From Gammaproteobacteria bacterium (GTDB lineage: Bacteria > Pseudomonadota > Gammaproteobacteria > GCA-002705445 > GCA-002716945): 64,000 bases of DNA. Positions 16,289 to 25,821 of this stretch are shown here, piece after piece. Each line of letters opens with the position of its first letter. The stretch's first letter is position 1. Position numbers and translations under genes: made by a program. The stretch covers positions 37,981 to 101,980 of the forward strand of contig JADHNN010000004.1 in NCBI GenBank assembly GCA_016779485.1, read 5' to 3'. The notes below the pieces were generated by a model. That model was not told the DNA's origin and ran no database searches. It worked only from the letters and a program-made list of their open reading frames with translations.

Positions 16289-16769
16289 ATTTAAGCGCTG
16301 CTTTTAATTTCAATATTAATTTCCTAAGTAATCTCTGGTCTATGCTATTACTAGCAATAATCTCTTTTTCTCTTGTGCCTTGCATTTGCGATTCATTAAA
16401 ATCATAAGATGCGCTTGCCTTAAGTGATCCTTTTAGTATTTCTGTTTCTGATAATATAAGTTCATAGTCTAGTTTTTTGCTAATTTCATATTCGTCTACT
16501 CGTCCTGATGAATTAACCGAAAGTTGTCTAGTTTCACTCTTAAGGTTACTTATCTTAACTACGGGATACGTCGAGTCAATGAAACTATTGTCATTTTTAT
16601 ATGAGAGAATTTTTTGCTCAAGTAACATGGCTATTTTATTTGAATCACTAGCAATAACTTTTATATTTTTTAGCTCATCTATATCTAATGATCCTCTGAG
16701 CTGATAGCCACATGAACTAAAAGAAGTGATTAAAAAAGAAATCAAGAATATAGATTTAATTGTTTTCAT
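16275..16769 (-). CDS. lptE: LPS-assembly lipoprotein LptE
   Basis: This 164-residue outer-membrane lipoprotein has a signal peptide (residues 1-19) ending in the lipobox FSSC, followed by the characteristic GYQLRGS. LptE plugs the LptD barrel and helps insert lipopolysaccharide into the outer leaflet. It overlaps leuS by 4 bp, the standard leuS-lptE pair; holA, which usually follows, lies about 6 kb away in another operon. Its presence shows the organism makes an LPS-bearing outer membrane. Confidence 0.93.
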   Translation of the reverse strand: MKTIKSIFLISFLITSFSSCGYQLRGSLDIDELKNIKVIASDSNKIAMLLEQKILSYKNDNSFIDSTYPVVKISNLKSETRQLSVNSSGRVDEYEISKKLDYELILSETEILKGSLKASASYDFNESQMQGTREKEIIASNSIDQRLLRKLILKLKAALKSKTN

Positions 16770-19186
16770 TTAATTACAAAATTGATAAGTTTATTTGGAA
16801 CATATATTAATTTGACAATTTCTTTGTCATTTATGTATTCTTGAACCTTACTGTCATCTTTAGCAAGCTTTATAACATCCTCTTTTCTAAGTTTAGTATT
16901 AATATCAACTCTACTTCTCAGTTTACCATTAATTTGAATAATTATCTGAACTTCCTGGTTCTCGTCAACTGTATCAAAGATTTCTGGCCATACAGGATTT
17001 AATGCTTGATCTTCATTAAATTCTGATAAAACTGCATAGCATATATGGGGTGTAATTGGATATAATAATTTAGCTATAGTTTCAATGCTCTTTGTTGCGG
17101 TATGACTGCTCATAGTTTTTGCTTCAAAATTTTTTGATATGAAGTTGAGCAGTTCCATTATAGCTGCAATAGCGGTATTATAAGATTTTCTCTCAAAAAT
17201 ATCCGTTGTGACTTTATTTATTATATTGTTAGTTTTGATTAATATATTATTATCATTTGAAGTATCCTCATTTTTATGAGAAGTTTTAATTAGATAAGAT
17301 AATTTCCAAAATCTCTTCAGAAACTTATAGCCGCCTTCAATAGCTGAGTCTGACCACTCTAGATTCTGTTCTGGTGGGGCTGCGAATAAGATAAAGAATC
17401 TGATTGTATCTGCGCCATATTTATTAATAATCATATCTGGATCAACCGTATTGCCTTTGGATTTTGACATTTTAGCGCCATCTTTGAGAACCATACCCTG
17501 AGAAAGTAATGCATTGAATGGTTCGTCATTATCTACTAACCCTTCATCTTTAAGTAATTTGAAAAAAAACCTAGCATATAAAAGATGGAGAATAGCATGC
17601 TCTATGCCGCCAACATATTGATCAACCGGCAGCCATGGTTTTAATTTTTTATCAAATATTTCATCTTTGTTATTAGGATCTAAAAATCTTAGATAATACC
17701 AAGAAGACTCGAAAAACGTATCGAAGGTATCGGTCTCTCTAGTAGCTCTTTTTCCTGTGCGAGGACAAATAATATTTTTCCATTTTTCGTTTTTATCAAG
17801 AGGATTACCTTCACCACTAAGATCCACGTCTTTAGGGAGCTTGATAGGCAAATCTTCTTCGGGTACAGGATGTACTGTGCCATCATCTAGATAATATACC
17901 GGAATAGGACATCCCCAATACCTTTGTCTTGATATTCCCCAGTCGCGTAATCGAAAAGATGTAACTTCTTCCCCTAATTTATTTTTAACAAAATATTCTG
18001 ATATTTTGTTCAAGGCTTCTTGAGAGTTGACCCCATTAAACATATCAGAATTAATTAATGTACCTTGATCTAGAAAAGGTAAATCAGATTTTTTATTTTC
18101 ACTTTCTATAACTCTAGTAATCTCTAGATTAAACTGATTTGCAAATTCATAATCTCGCGTATCGTGGGCCGGCACGCCCATAACTACACCTGTGCCATAT
18201 CCATCCACTATATAATTTGCTATCCATATAGGTATTTTCTTTTTTGTAATAGGATGATAGCAATATTGATCTGTAAAAATGCCATCTTTATCTATTTTTG
18301 CCATTGCTTCTTCTGATACTTTTGATGACTGATATTTTTTAATAAATTCTTTTATATACTTATTGCTCTCAGAGAGACTTTTTGCTGTCGGATGATTAAT
18401 ACTAATAGCTATAAATGAAACTCCAAAAATAGTATCGGGCCTTGTTGTAAATGCAGTGTATAGATAGTCGTTATTACAAGATTTAAAATTTATATTCAAT
18501 CCTTTTGATTTACCTATCCAATTCTTTTGCATTAATTTAACTGATTCGGGCCAACCAGAGAGTTTATCAAGGTCATTTAATAATACATCTGCATACTCTG
18601 TTATTTTCAAAAACCATTGGGGTATTTCTTTTCTTTCTACCTTTGCTCCTGATCTCCATCCTTTTCCATCAATGACTTGCTCATTTGCCAGTACTGTTTG
18701 ATCAACAGGATCCCAATTAACCTCTGATAACTTCCTGTAAACAAGCCCTTTCTTTAAAAGTTTAATAAAGAACCATTGTTCCCAGTGGAAATATTCTGGA
18801 TCAGCTGTAGATAGCTCGTTTTGCCAATCATACAAGATACCGATATTTTGAAGCTGTTCTCTCATATGATTAATATTTTTTTTAGTCCATTCTTCTGGAT
18901 GAACATTATTTTTAATGGCAGCATTCTCTGCAGGTAAGCCAAAAGCATCCCATCCCATCGGTTGAAATACATTTTTTCCTAACATTTTATTGGATCTTGA
19001 TATTACATCTCCAATTGTATAATTTCTTACATGGCCAATATGGAGTTTGCCACTCGGATAAGGGAACATACTAAGCACATAATATTTATTCTTAGAATTT
19101 AGAAGTTTATTCTTTTCAGGTTCTGTTTTTCTCCATATCGATTGAACAGCTTTTTCTATACTAGATGGGTGATAATCTTTGTTCAT
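16766..19186 (-). CDS. leuS: leucyl-tRNA synthetase
   Basis: This class I synthetase charges tRNA-Leu. The HIGH motif is in FPYPSGKLHIGHVRNYTIGD and the KMSKS motif in DGAKMSKSKGNTVDPD. The editing domain shows TTRPDTIFGVSF, and CGCPIPVYY-type and ETDTFDTFFESSWYYLRF blocks follow. At 806 residues it is slightly short of E. coli (860). It overlaps lnt by 4 bp upstream and lptE by 4 bp downstream. Confidence 0.98.
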   Translation of the reverse strand: MNKDYHPSSIEKAVQSIWRKTEPEKNKLLNSKNKYYVLSMFPYPSGKLHIGHVRNYTIGDVISRSNKMLGKNVFQPMGWDAFGLPAENAAIKNNVHPEEWTKKNINHMREQLQNIGILYDWQNELSTADPEYFHWEQWFFIKLLKKGLVYRKLSEVNWDPVDQTVLANEQVIDGKGWRSGAKVERKEIPQWFLKITEYADVLLNDLDKLSGWPESVKLMQKNWIGKSKGLNINFKSCNNDYLYTAFTTRPDTIFGVSFIAISINHPTAKSLSESNKYIKEFIKKYQSSKVSEEAMAKIDKDGIFTDQYCYHPITKKKIPIWIANYIVDGYGTGVVMGVPAHDTRDYEFANQFNLEITRVIESENKKSDLPFLDQGTLINSDMFNGVNSQEALNKISEYFVKNKLGEEVTSFRLRDWGISRQRYWGCPIPVYYLDDGTVHPVPEEDLPIKLPKDVDLSGEGNPLDKNEKWKNIICPRTGKRATRETDTFDTFFESSWYYLRFLDPNNKDEIFDKKLKPWLPVDQYVGGIEHAILHLLYARFFFKLLKDEGLVDNDEPFNALLSQGMVLKDGAKMSKSKGNTVDPDMIINKYGADTIRFFILFAAPPEQNLEWSDSAIEGGYKFLKRFWKLSYLIKTSHKNEDTSNDNNILIKTNNIINKVTTDIFERKSYNTAIAAIMELLNFISKNFEAKTMSSHTATKSIETIAKLLYPITPHICYAVLSEFNEDQALNPVWPEIFDTVDENQEVQIIIQINGKLRSRVDINTKLRKEDVIKLAKDDSKVQEYINDKEIVKLIYVPNKLINFVIK

Positions 19187-20631
19187 AGTCTCTTCGATGT
19201 TTTATATAACTTAAAAAGTAATGACAAAAATAGTAACATCAAAATGCCTAGATCCCCAAATTGAGAATATATTGACTTATTAAGCCCAATATAGGCAAAT
19301 CCATTCATCTCTCCTTCACTATTATTGGAAATTTGATCAACAATAACTCCATTATTATTAATTACAGCACTTATACCCGTGTTTGTTGCTCTCAAAATAT
19401 ATCTATTAAACTCTAAAGCTCTTATTTGTGTTATTTGAAGGTGCTGATAAGGAGCAAGACTCTCACCAAACCAACTATCATTACTAATATTAATGATGAT
19501 CTCATTTCTCATAGTGGAGTCAATAATATTTGAGAATGTGCTTTCAAAACAAATAATTGGTATTATTTTTAACCTATTTACATAGATTTCATCTTGTTCA
19601 TCAGAGCCATGTGTAATATTTGACAGAGGTATAGCAAGTGATTGAGATAACTTAATGAGGGTGTCGTACCATGGTGTATATTCGCCGAATGGTACTAGTT
19701 TACGTTTATTATATAATGCAATACTGTCTGAGAAGACGACCATACTATTATGAATATTTTCCTTTGATTGAGTAAAGAAGCCAGCAATAATAATTTTTTT
19801 ATCATTAGAATATTTAATGATTTCTCTAAGTAACTCATTATTTTTCATGAGAACGTAAGGAGTTATTGTTTCGGGCAGAATTGTGATATCTGTAGAATCT
19901 TTCTTCCTAATATAATTTATATATTTCTGTGATATTTTTTTATACTCTTTAGGGTCATATGATTGATTAGGATATATATTAGGTTGATAAATTGAATAGC
20001 TAATTTTCTTTTCGTTGAATTCTTCATGATATTTAATATTTGCAGGATATAATAAATAGGTTACAAGAAAGATAAATGATAAATAAATATATTTTTTATC
20101 CTGATTAATTAAGGTTTTATAAAAAAAAGCACTAATTAATACACATAAGTAAGTAACGAAATAGTTACCAAATATTGGATATATATAATTAAATATAGAT
20201 GCATTTTGAGAATGTCCAATCAAGAGCCATGGAAAGCCTCCTAGAATAATTGATTTAATGTATTCAGCCAATAAAAAAACAAGAGCTATTACATTTAAAT
20301 TATAAAAACCATTATTACTGATAGATTTGTGGAAAAATCCTATTAATATATATGGTGTACTTACTATTAATAACAAAATTATTGTGACAATAAGGCTACT
20401 CAAAATATTCATAGACCCATAAGAAATTAGACTAATGTTAATCCACGAAATACCAATAATATGTATAAAAAAGAAATATAGAAATGAATATATTACTTTC
20501 TTTCTTGTTGAAAGATTTTCTATAATCATTAGAAATATTATTAAGGATAAAAATATTAATATTTTGAAGTCTAACGGCGAGTATGCTGCCATATAAATAA
20601 GAGCTGAAATAAATAAGTAGAAATAATTCAA
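19183..20631 (-). CDS. lnt: apolipoprotein N-acyltransferase Lnt
   Basis: Lnt adds the third acyl chain to lipoproteins at the inner membrane. The N-terminal half has about six membrane helices. The C-terminal nitrilase-like domain carries the triad Glu in ILPETITPY, Lys in LYNKRKLVPFGEYTPW and Cys in IIPIICFEST. 482 residues, slightly short for the family (E. coli 512). It is coupled by 4-bp overlaps to corC upstream and leuS downstream, the conserved corC-lnt order. Confidence 0.96.
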   Translation of the reverse strand: MNYFYLFISALIYMAAYSPLDFKILIFLSLIIFLMIIENLSTRKKVIYSFLYFFFIHIIGISWINISLISYGSMNILSSLIVTIILLLIVSTPYILIGFFHKSISNNGFYNLNVIALVFLLAEYIKSIILGGFPWLLIGHSQNASIFNYIYPIFGNYFVTYLCVLISAFFYKTLINQDKKYIYLSFIFLVTYLLYPANIKYHEEFNEKKISYSIYQPNIYPNQSYDPKEYKKISQKYINYIRKKDSTDITILPETITPYVLMKNNELLREIIKYSNDKKIIIAGFFTQSKENIHNSMVVFSDSIALYNKRKLVPFGEYTPWYDTLIKLSQSLAIPLSNITHGSDEQDEIYVNRLKIIPIICFESTFSNIIDSTMRNEIIINISNDSWFGESLAPYQHLQITQIRALEFNRYILRATNTGISAVINNNGVIVDQISNNSEGEMNGFAYIGLNKSIYSQFGDLGILMLLFLSLLFKLYKTSKRL

Positions 20632-21476
20632 GTGCTGTTATTATCTTTTTTAATTACTAATTGTACTCTATTAATTTTTTTAGAATCTGCTGAGATAACA
20701 GTAAAAACTAAATTATTAATTTCAATAATTTCTTGTTTTTTAGGAACTCGCTCAAATTTGTTAATGAGAAAACCGCCTATAGTTTCTATGTCCTCATCTA
20801 TAAGTGATGATCTAAATCTTTCATTAAAGTCATCTAAAGTAAGCAGAGCATCAATAATATATTTATTTGAAGCCTGCTGAATTATGAACTCTTTTGAGAA
20901 CACATCATGTTCATCGTCTATTTCGCCAATTATTTCTTCAATCAAGTCCTCAAGAGTAACTAGTCCAGACACATTACTGTGTTCATCAATAACTATAGCA
21001 ATATGATTTCTACTTGCTTTAAAATCATTTAACAGTACATTCAACCTTTTACTTTCGGGTATAAAAGTTGCCTGCCTCATATAATCATGGAGGTCAAAGT
21101 CATCCATCATATTGATTTGGTTTTTTAGCAAATCTTTCGCATGAAGTATTCCTATAATCTCATCAAGCTTACCGTTGATTACAGGAAACCTAGAATGCCC
21201 AGATTCTATAACTTTTGTAATTACTGTATTTAACTCATCATTTACATCAATGGCTATCATATGTGGCCTTGGAATCATTATCTCTCTCACTGGTATTTCT
21301 GATACGCTGAATACACCTAATATCATCTGGTAAGAATCTTGTGTTATAAGATTATCCTTTGCAGCTGTCTCAAGTAATGATATAAGATCTTTTTTATCTT
21401 TTGGGTTATCTGCCAAAAGATCCTTAATTCTATTAATCCATGAAATATCTTTAGATTCTTTCATAAGGGTTACCAT
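20628..21476 (-). CDS. corC: CBS-domain transporter-associated protein CorC/YbeX
   Basis: This 282-residue protein has two CBS domains (PREIMIPRPHMIAIDVND..., GILHAKDLL, then VIDEHSNVSGLVTLEDLIEEIIGEI) and a C-terminal CorC_HlyC/transporter-associated domain (IDALLTLDDFNERF...TIGGFLINKFERVPKKQE). It is linked to magnesium/cobalt efflux and to ribosome-related functions through its operon partner ybeY. A later ATG at 21464 is an alternative start; both overlap the end of ybeY. Confidence 0.95.
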   Translation of the reverse strand: MVTLMKESKDISWINRIKDLLADNPKDKKDLISLLETAAKDNLITQDSYQMILGVFSVSEIPVREIMIPRPHMIAIDVNDELNTVITKVIESGHSRFPVINGKLDEIIGILHAKDLLKNQINMMDDFDLHDYMRQATFIPESKRLNVLLNDFKASRNHIAIVIDEHSNVSGLVTLEDLIEEIIGEIDDEHDVFSKEFIIQQASNKYIIDALLTLDDFNERFRSSLIDEDIETIGGFLINKFERVPKKQEIIEINNLVFTVISADSKKINRVQLVIKKDNNST

Positions 21477-21909
21477 AGTTCATATCTTGTAATATTTTAA
21501 CTTCTATACTTTCCATGCATAAACGATCTTTTTTTATTTTATGATCATATCCTTGAAGATGAAGCATCGAATGTATAATCATATGTGCCCAACGTAAATT
21601 TGTAGATAATTCATATTTTTTAGATTCATAGTTAATGATTTCTGGACATAAGACTATATCACCAGATAATAATTCAGAATCATTGTTAGGAAAAGTAAGT
21701 ACGTTTGTTGGATAATCATTATTCAAGTACTTATTATTCAACGTTCTTATTCTTTTTTTCCCAGCGAAAATTATATTAATCTGAGAAGACAGTTCTGCTA
21801 AAAGACTTTTTAATATCCATTTCTTCATATTAACTGTGGTAGGTATGTAATGATTTTTAATATAAGTTATATAGTTAATTTTTATTTTTTTTTCTTTTTT
21901 CATATTCAT
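21451..21909 (-). CDS. ybeY: endoribonuclease YbeY
   Basis: YbeY is a zinc-dependent RNase needed for 16S rRNA 3' maturation and 70S quality control. The metal motif is in MIIHSMLHLQGYDHKI (HxxxHxxGxDH), preceded by the family block YPTNVLTFPN and LSGDIVLCPEII. At 152 residues it is normal in length. The N-terminus overlaps phoH by 35 bp from the first ATG. Its position between phoH and corC is universally conserved. Confidence 0.96.
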   Translation of the reverse strand: MNMKKEKKIKINYITYIKNHYIPTTVNMKKWILKSLLAELSSQINIIFAGKKRIRTLNNKYLNNDYPTNVLTFPNNDSELLSGDIVLCPEIINYESKKYELSTNLRWAHMIIHSMLHLQGYDHKIKKDRLCMESIEVKILQDMNYGNPYERI

Positions 21910-22846
21910 TAATTATCGATGTGACAATTTTATGTCTCATCACATCTTTTGGTTCAAAGTGTACCGCATCGATTCCTTTGATGTTCAAAATAAACTCAAG
22001 ACAGTCTTTAAGGCCTGATTGAGCTTCACGGGGTAAGTCAATTTGACTTACGTCACCCGTAACTACAGTAGAAGAACCGTAGCCTATTCTCGTAAGAAAC
22101 ATTTGCATTTGAGATGTAGTAGTGTTTTGCGCTTCATCTAATATAATAAATGCATCATTTAAGGTCCTACCTCTCATATATGCAAGTGGAGCTATTTCGA
22201 TTATATTTTTCTCTAGTAACTTATTAACATTTTCAAATCCTAAGCATTCATACAATGAATCATATAAAGGCTGTAAGTATGGATCAATTTTCTCAGCAAG
22301 ATCGCCCGGTAAAAATCCAAGCTTTTCACCTGCTTCTATGGCTGGTCTAACAAGAACAATTTTTTTAACTTCTCTCTGTTCTAATGCGTCCACTGCGCAT
22401 GCAACTGCAAGAAATGTTTTACCTGTTCCCGCAGCTCCAATACCAAAGGTTATGGTATTTTTTTTGATGGTTTCAATAAACTTTTTTTGATTATTAGATT
22501 TTGGTTTGATAGTATTTTTTTTTAAATTTAAATCTGTCTTACTACTTTCATCATTAGTAGATAAAAACTCAATAGAATTATTAAGATACAAGTGAAGTTG
22601 CTTAGGAGTAATCTCTTCTTTTTCAGAAAGATCATATATTTTTTCGATAAAGTTAGAGGTACTTGCCACGTTTTCAATTCCACCTGTTATCTTAAATGAA
22701 TTACCACGATTTGATATTTCAACATCAAAAAATGATTCTATCTGTCTTATATTTTTATCGAGAAGTCCACATAGATTAATTAGTCGGTCATTATCTATTG
22801 GTTCTAACTTAATATGTTGATTTGTACTTTTCTTGTTTACTCTCAT
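21875..22846 (-). CDS. phoH: PhoH-like ATPase (YbeZ)
   Basis: This KH-plus-ATPase protein has Walker A in GIGAAGTGKTFLA and Walker B in AFIILDEAQNTT, with VRPAIEAGEKLGFLPGD and VVTGDVSQIDLP, all typical of YbeZ. It works with YbeY in rRNA processing. The track start at 22864 is a TTG overlapping miaB. I prefer the ATG at 22846 (MRVNKKS), which leaves 4 bp after the miaB stop and fits E. coli YbeZ, in which LEPxDNxRLxxLCG lies near the N-terminus. Confidence 0.95.
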   Translation of the reverse strand: MRVNKKSTNQHIKLEPIDNDRLINLCGLLDKNIRQIESFFDVEISNRGNSFKITGGIENVASTSNFIEKIYDLSEKEEITPKQLHLYLNNSIEFLSTNDESSKTDLNLKKNTIKPKSNNQKKFIETIKKNTITFGIGAAGTGKTFLAVACAVDALEQREVKKIVLVRPAIEAGEKLGFLPGDLAEKIDPYLQPLYDSLYECLGFENVNKLLEKNIIEIAPLAYMRGRTLNDAFIILDEAQNTTTSQMQMFLTRIGYGSSTVVTGDVSQIDLPREAQSGLKDCLEFILNIKGIDAVHFEPKDVMRHKIVTSIINEYEKRKKNKN

Positions 22847-22850
22847 ATAG

Positions 22851-24176
22851 TTATATTCTTCCAATTAAAGAACTTCTGTTTGCGCTTACAATATCCAATT
22901 CAATTGTCTTTCCTACGAGTGACTTTGGTGCTTTAAAATGAACAATTTTATTTGTAAATGTTCTTCCAAAAAGTTCGCCAGATTTTTTCTTCGATTCGCC
23001 CTCAACTAATACCTCTTGTTTGGTGTTAATTAATTTTTCTAGATACTTTCTAGAGTTTTTTCTAATGATATCTTGCACAACTGATAGTCTTTCCTTTTTT
23101 ATACTTAAAGGAACATCATCACCTTCATAAGCAGCGGGTGTTCCAGGTCTTTTACTATAGATAAAACTATAACCATCATCAAAACCAACTTCATCAATAA
23201 GATTTATGGTCTCTTCAAAATATTGCTTAGTCTCCCCTGGATATCCAACAATAAAATCTGACGTTATACTAATGTCAGGTCTTACCAATCTTACCTTTCT
23301 TATCATTTTTTTATACTCAAGCGTAGTATGTTTGCGTTTCATTCTTGACAAAATAAAATCAGATCCTGATTGCACGGGTAAATGAAGATTGCTACATAAC
23401 TTATTATTTCTATATTCCTCAATTAGGTCGTCGGTGAAATCTATGGGGTGAGATGTCGTGTGTCTAATTCTCTGTACACCTTTTATATTTGAAACATATC
23501 TTATAAGTTCTGAAAAGTTTATTGATTTATTATCTTTTAATCTTATTCCTTTATATGCATTCACATTCTGTCCAAGTAATATTATTTCTTTAACACCATT
23601 TTTAACAAGATTAGATATTTCAAAAATAATTTCATCTAATGTTCTGCTTACTTCCTCGCCTCGAGTATATGGAACAACACAAAAGGTACAATACTTACTA
23701 CATCCTTCCATAATTGATACATACGCAGATACGCTAGACGAATGAGATTGTGGTAAGTAATCAAACTTTTCTATCAAAGGAAAAGAAACATCAATAGGTT
23801 TATGTTCTTTTTCAAGAACGTCTTCTATCATTTTAGGTAAACGATGCAATGTCTGTGGTCCAAATACTATATCTACTTCTGGTGCCCTGCTACGTATATT
23901 TTTTCCCTCTTGTGAGGCAACACAACCTCCCACAGCAATCAAAGTTTTTGGTCTGATATTTTTAATTTTTCTCCATCTTCCTAATTCAGAAAATACTTTT
24001 TCTTGAGCTTTTTCCCTGATAGAACATGTATTTAAAATAAGTAAATCTGCTTTTTGAGGCTCATCAATAGGGGTCATATTAAAATGATGAGAGAGCAGAT
24101 CTGCAATTTTATTAGAATCATACGAATTCATCTGACATCCTTGTGATTTGATGAAATACTTTTTGTTATTTAACAT
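22851..24176 (-). CDS. miaB: tRNA-2-methylthio-N6-dimethylallyladenosine synthase MiaB
   Basis: MiaB adds the methylthio group to i6A37 in tRNAs reading UNN codons. It has the UPF0004 domain with its three cysteines (KSQGCQMNSYDS, LNTCSIREKAQ, GGCVAS), the radical-SAM cluster CSKYCTFCVVPYTRG, and a C-terminal TRAM domain (VEGESKKKSGELFGRT...). At 441 residues it is normal. It starts 3 bp after the ssb stop and continues into phoH. Confidence 0.97.
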   Translation of the reverse strand: MLNNKKYFIKSQGCQMNSYDSNKIADLLSHHFNMTPIDEPQKADLLILNTCSIREKAQEKVFSELGRWRKIKNIRPKTLIAVGGCVASQEGKNIRSRAPEVDIVFGPQTLHRLPKMIEDVLEKEHKPIDVSFPLIEKFDYLPQSHSSSVSAYVSIMEGCSKYCTFCVVPYTRGEEVSRTLDEIIFEISNLVKNGVKEIILLGQNVNAYKGIRLKDNKSINFSELIRYVSNIKGVQRIRHTTSHPIDFTDDLIEEYRNNKLCSNLHLPVQSGSDFILSRMKRKHTTLEYKKMIRKVRLVRPDISITSDFIVGYPGETKQYFEETINLIDEVGFDDGYSFIYSKRPGTPAAYEGDDVPLSIKKERLSVVQDIIRKNSRKYLEKLINTKQEVLVEGESKKKSGELFGRTFTNKIVHFKAPKSLVGKTIELDIVSANRSSLIGRI

Positions 24177-24179
24177 CTA

Positions 24180-24605
24180 TTAGAAAGGAATATCTTCATC
24201 CTTAATGATATCTTGATTTGAAAAATCATTATTATCTTGCCTTTCTTGAGATCCAAAGTTATCTGAAGTATCAGCCTTGCTACCTACGAATGTGAAATTA
24301 TCTGAAATGATATCTGTAGAATACTTTTCTATACCATCTTTGTCTTGCCACTTTCTAGTTTGTAGTCTTCCTTCAACATACAATTGCTGTCCTTTGCGCA
24401 CATACTGGCCTATAGTTTCAGCAGGTTTATTAAAAAATACTACCCTGTGCCATTCTGTTTTATCCTCATAAGATCCAGATTCTTGGTTTTTAAACTTCCT
24501 GTTAGTTGCTAACGATAGATTTACAACAGCATTTCCGCTAGGCATAAATTTTACTTCAGGATCATTACCCACTCTACCTAACAATATAACTTTATTTACT
24601 GACAA
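24180..24605 (-). CDS. ssb: single-stranded DNA-binding protein
   Basis: This 141-residue SSB has the OB-fold N-terminus ([18 protein letters not shown]...[12 protein letters not shown]) and the conserved acidic C-terminal tail DEDIPF that recruits repair proteins. The start codon is TTG, supported by AGGAG placed 7 nt upstream and by the perfect family N-terminus. Its start overlaps the 3' end of the MFS gene by 14 bp. Next to uvrA only across the MFS gene; in E. coli ssb and uvrA are divergent neighbours, so the MFS gene (or its order) modifies that pair. Confidence 0.97.
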   Translation of the reverse strand: MSVNKVILLGRVGNDPEVKFMPSGNAVVNLSLATNRKFKNQESGSYEDKTEWHRVVFFNKPAETIGQYVRKGQQLYVEGRLQTRKWQDKDGIEKYSTDIISDNFTFVGSKADTSDNFGSQERQDNNDFSNQDIIKDEDIPF

Positions 24606-25758
24606 TATCTGCTCCTATGAAATTTCGTGAAAGACAAATTAACACCCACATAACAGATATTACAGCAGTAAAAAAGAAAATGCCACTTAATCCATATACA
24701 TCATAAAGATAGCCTCCTATAAAACCACCGAGAAACGTTCCAAAGAACTGGAATGATGTATAAATACTCATCGTCAAACCGCGTGTTTCTTGATTGGTTT
24801 GTTTTGAAAGTGATGATGGTATACTTGCTTCTAGTACACTGAACGACCCAATATAAAATATTAAAGCAATCATAATTATAAATAAATTAGTATTATAGAA
24901 TTGGAATGAAAATATTAATGAAAATGAAAGTATTATTAGAGAAATGTTTTTAACTAGGACAGGATTTTTTCTATCATATCCCAATAAAGGTAAAGTAATT
25001 ATTAGAGATAATATAAATATCGATGAATAAAGCTGAGGGAATTCACTTACTGAAATCAAATATACATCAGTCATCATTACAGGAATAGCAATAAATAACG
25101 ATGTAAGTACAGTATGTAGAACTAAAATATCTATGTAATGAGGTTTTAGCCTTTTATCAAAAACTAAATTCATTATACTAAAATTGAATTGTGCATTTTT
25201 AGCAGGTGTGTTTTTAAACGATAACATTAAAAAAATACTTAGCATTGTTAACAAGATAATAAATATGAACAAGCCAGACAATTCAAAATATTTAGACAAT
25301 AATGGTCCAATAATAAATGAACTGAAAAAAGCAGTACCAATTGATATGCCAACTATTGCCATGAATATTGTTCTATTATTTTCTGAAGTGCTATCAGATA
25401 AAAGAGCCATAAGAGCTCCTGAAATTGCACCAGCTCCTTGTAATGCTCTACCTATAATAAGATAGTAAATATTGTCTGTTATTGCGCATATAAATGACCC
25501 TAAAAGAAATATGGTCAATCCAATCAATATAATATTTTTCCTTCCAAAAAAATCAGATAACAAACCGAATGGGATTTGCATAATAGCGTTGGTTAAACCG
25601 TAGATACCCAGCGTTAGTCCAATCAGAAAAGGGGTGGACATATTGTACGAATCAGCAAAAACAGATAGGACAGGAAATATCATGAATGCACCTAACATTC
25701 TGAAAAAATATATTAAGGTAATTAATATAACTGATTTTTTTTCTACACTCGTAAACAT
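24592..25758 (-). CDS. MFS transporter (drug/metabolite efflux type)
   Basis: This 388-residue major facilitator has about 12 membrane helices. The motif A-type loop is [13 protein letters not shown] after helix 2, and motif C-like residues appear in helix 5. It resembles the YajR/Bcr-type efflux group; there is no C-terminal extra domain, so it is not full-length YajR. Substrate unknown. I moved the start from 25860 to the ATG at 25758 (MFTSVEKK): the longer version overlaps uvrA, and a perfect TATAAT ends 6 nt before this ATG. It heads the long operon down to lptE. Confidence 0.85.
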   Translation of the reverse strand: MFTSVEKKSVILITLIYFFRMLGAFMIFPVLSVFADSYNMSTPFLIGLTLGIYGLTNAIMQIPFGLLSDFFGRKNIILIGLTIFLLGSFICAITDNIYYLIIGRALQGAGAISGALMALLSDSTSENNRTIFMAIVGISIGTAFFSSFIIGPLLSKYFELSGLFIFIILLTMLSIFLMLSFKNTPAKNAQFNFSIMNLVFDKRLKPHYIDILVLHTVLTSLFIAIPVMMTDVYLISVSEFPQLYSSIFILSLIITLPLLGYDRKNPVLVKNISLIILSFSLIFSFQFYNTNLFIIMIALIFYIGSFSVLEASIPSSLSKQTNQETRGLTMSIYTSFQFFGTFLGGFIGGYLYDVYGLSGIFFFTAVISVMWVLICLSRNFIGADIVSK

Positions 25759-25764
25759 CAAACA

Positions 25765-25815
25765 ATTATAGCATATGCAAAGTGTTGAGTTTATGGATAT
25801 AAAAAATGTTATTAT
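25765..25815. promoter_or_regulatory. divergent -10 elements of the MFS gene and uvrA, leaderless geometry
   Basis: On the minus strand TATAAT (25765-25770) is followed by 6 nt and the MFS ATG. On the plus strand TATTAT (25810-25815) is followed by 6 nt (TGTCCG) and the uvrA ATG. Neither has a Shine-Dalgarno. A TTGAGT upstream of uvrA is 19 bp from its -10, longer than ideal. I see no LexA box (CTG-N10-CAG) here. Confidence 0.5.
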
Positions 25816-25821
25816 TGTCCG

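Noticed and set aside
22122-22490. 122-aa plus-strand ORF opposite phoH
   Set aside because: Antisense shadow of the conserved PhoH ATPase core.
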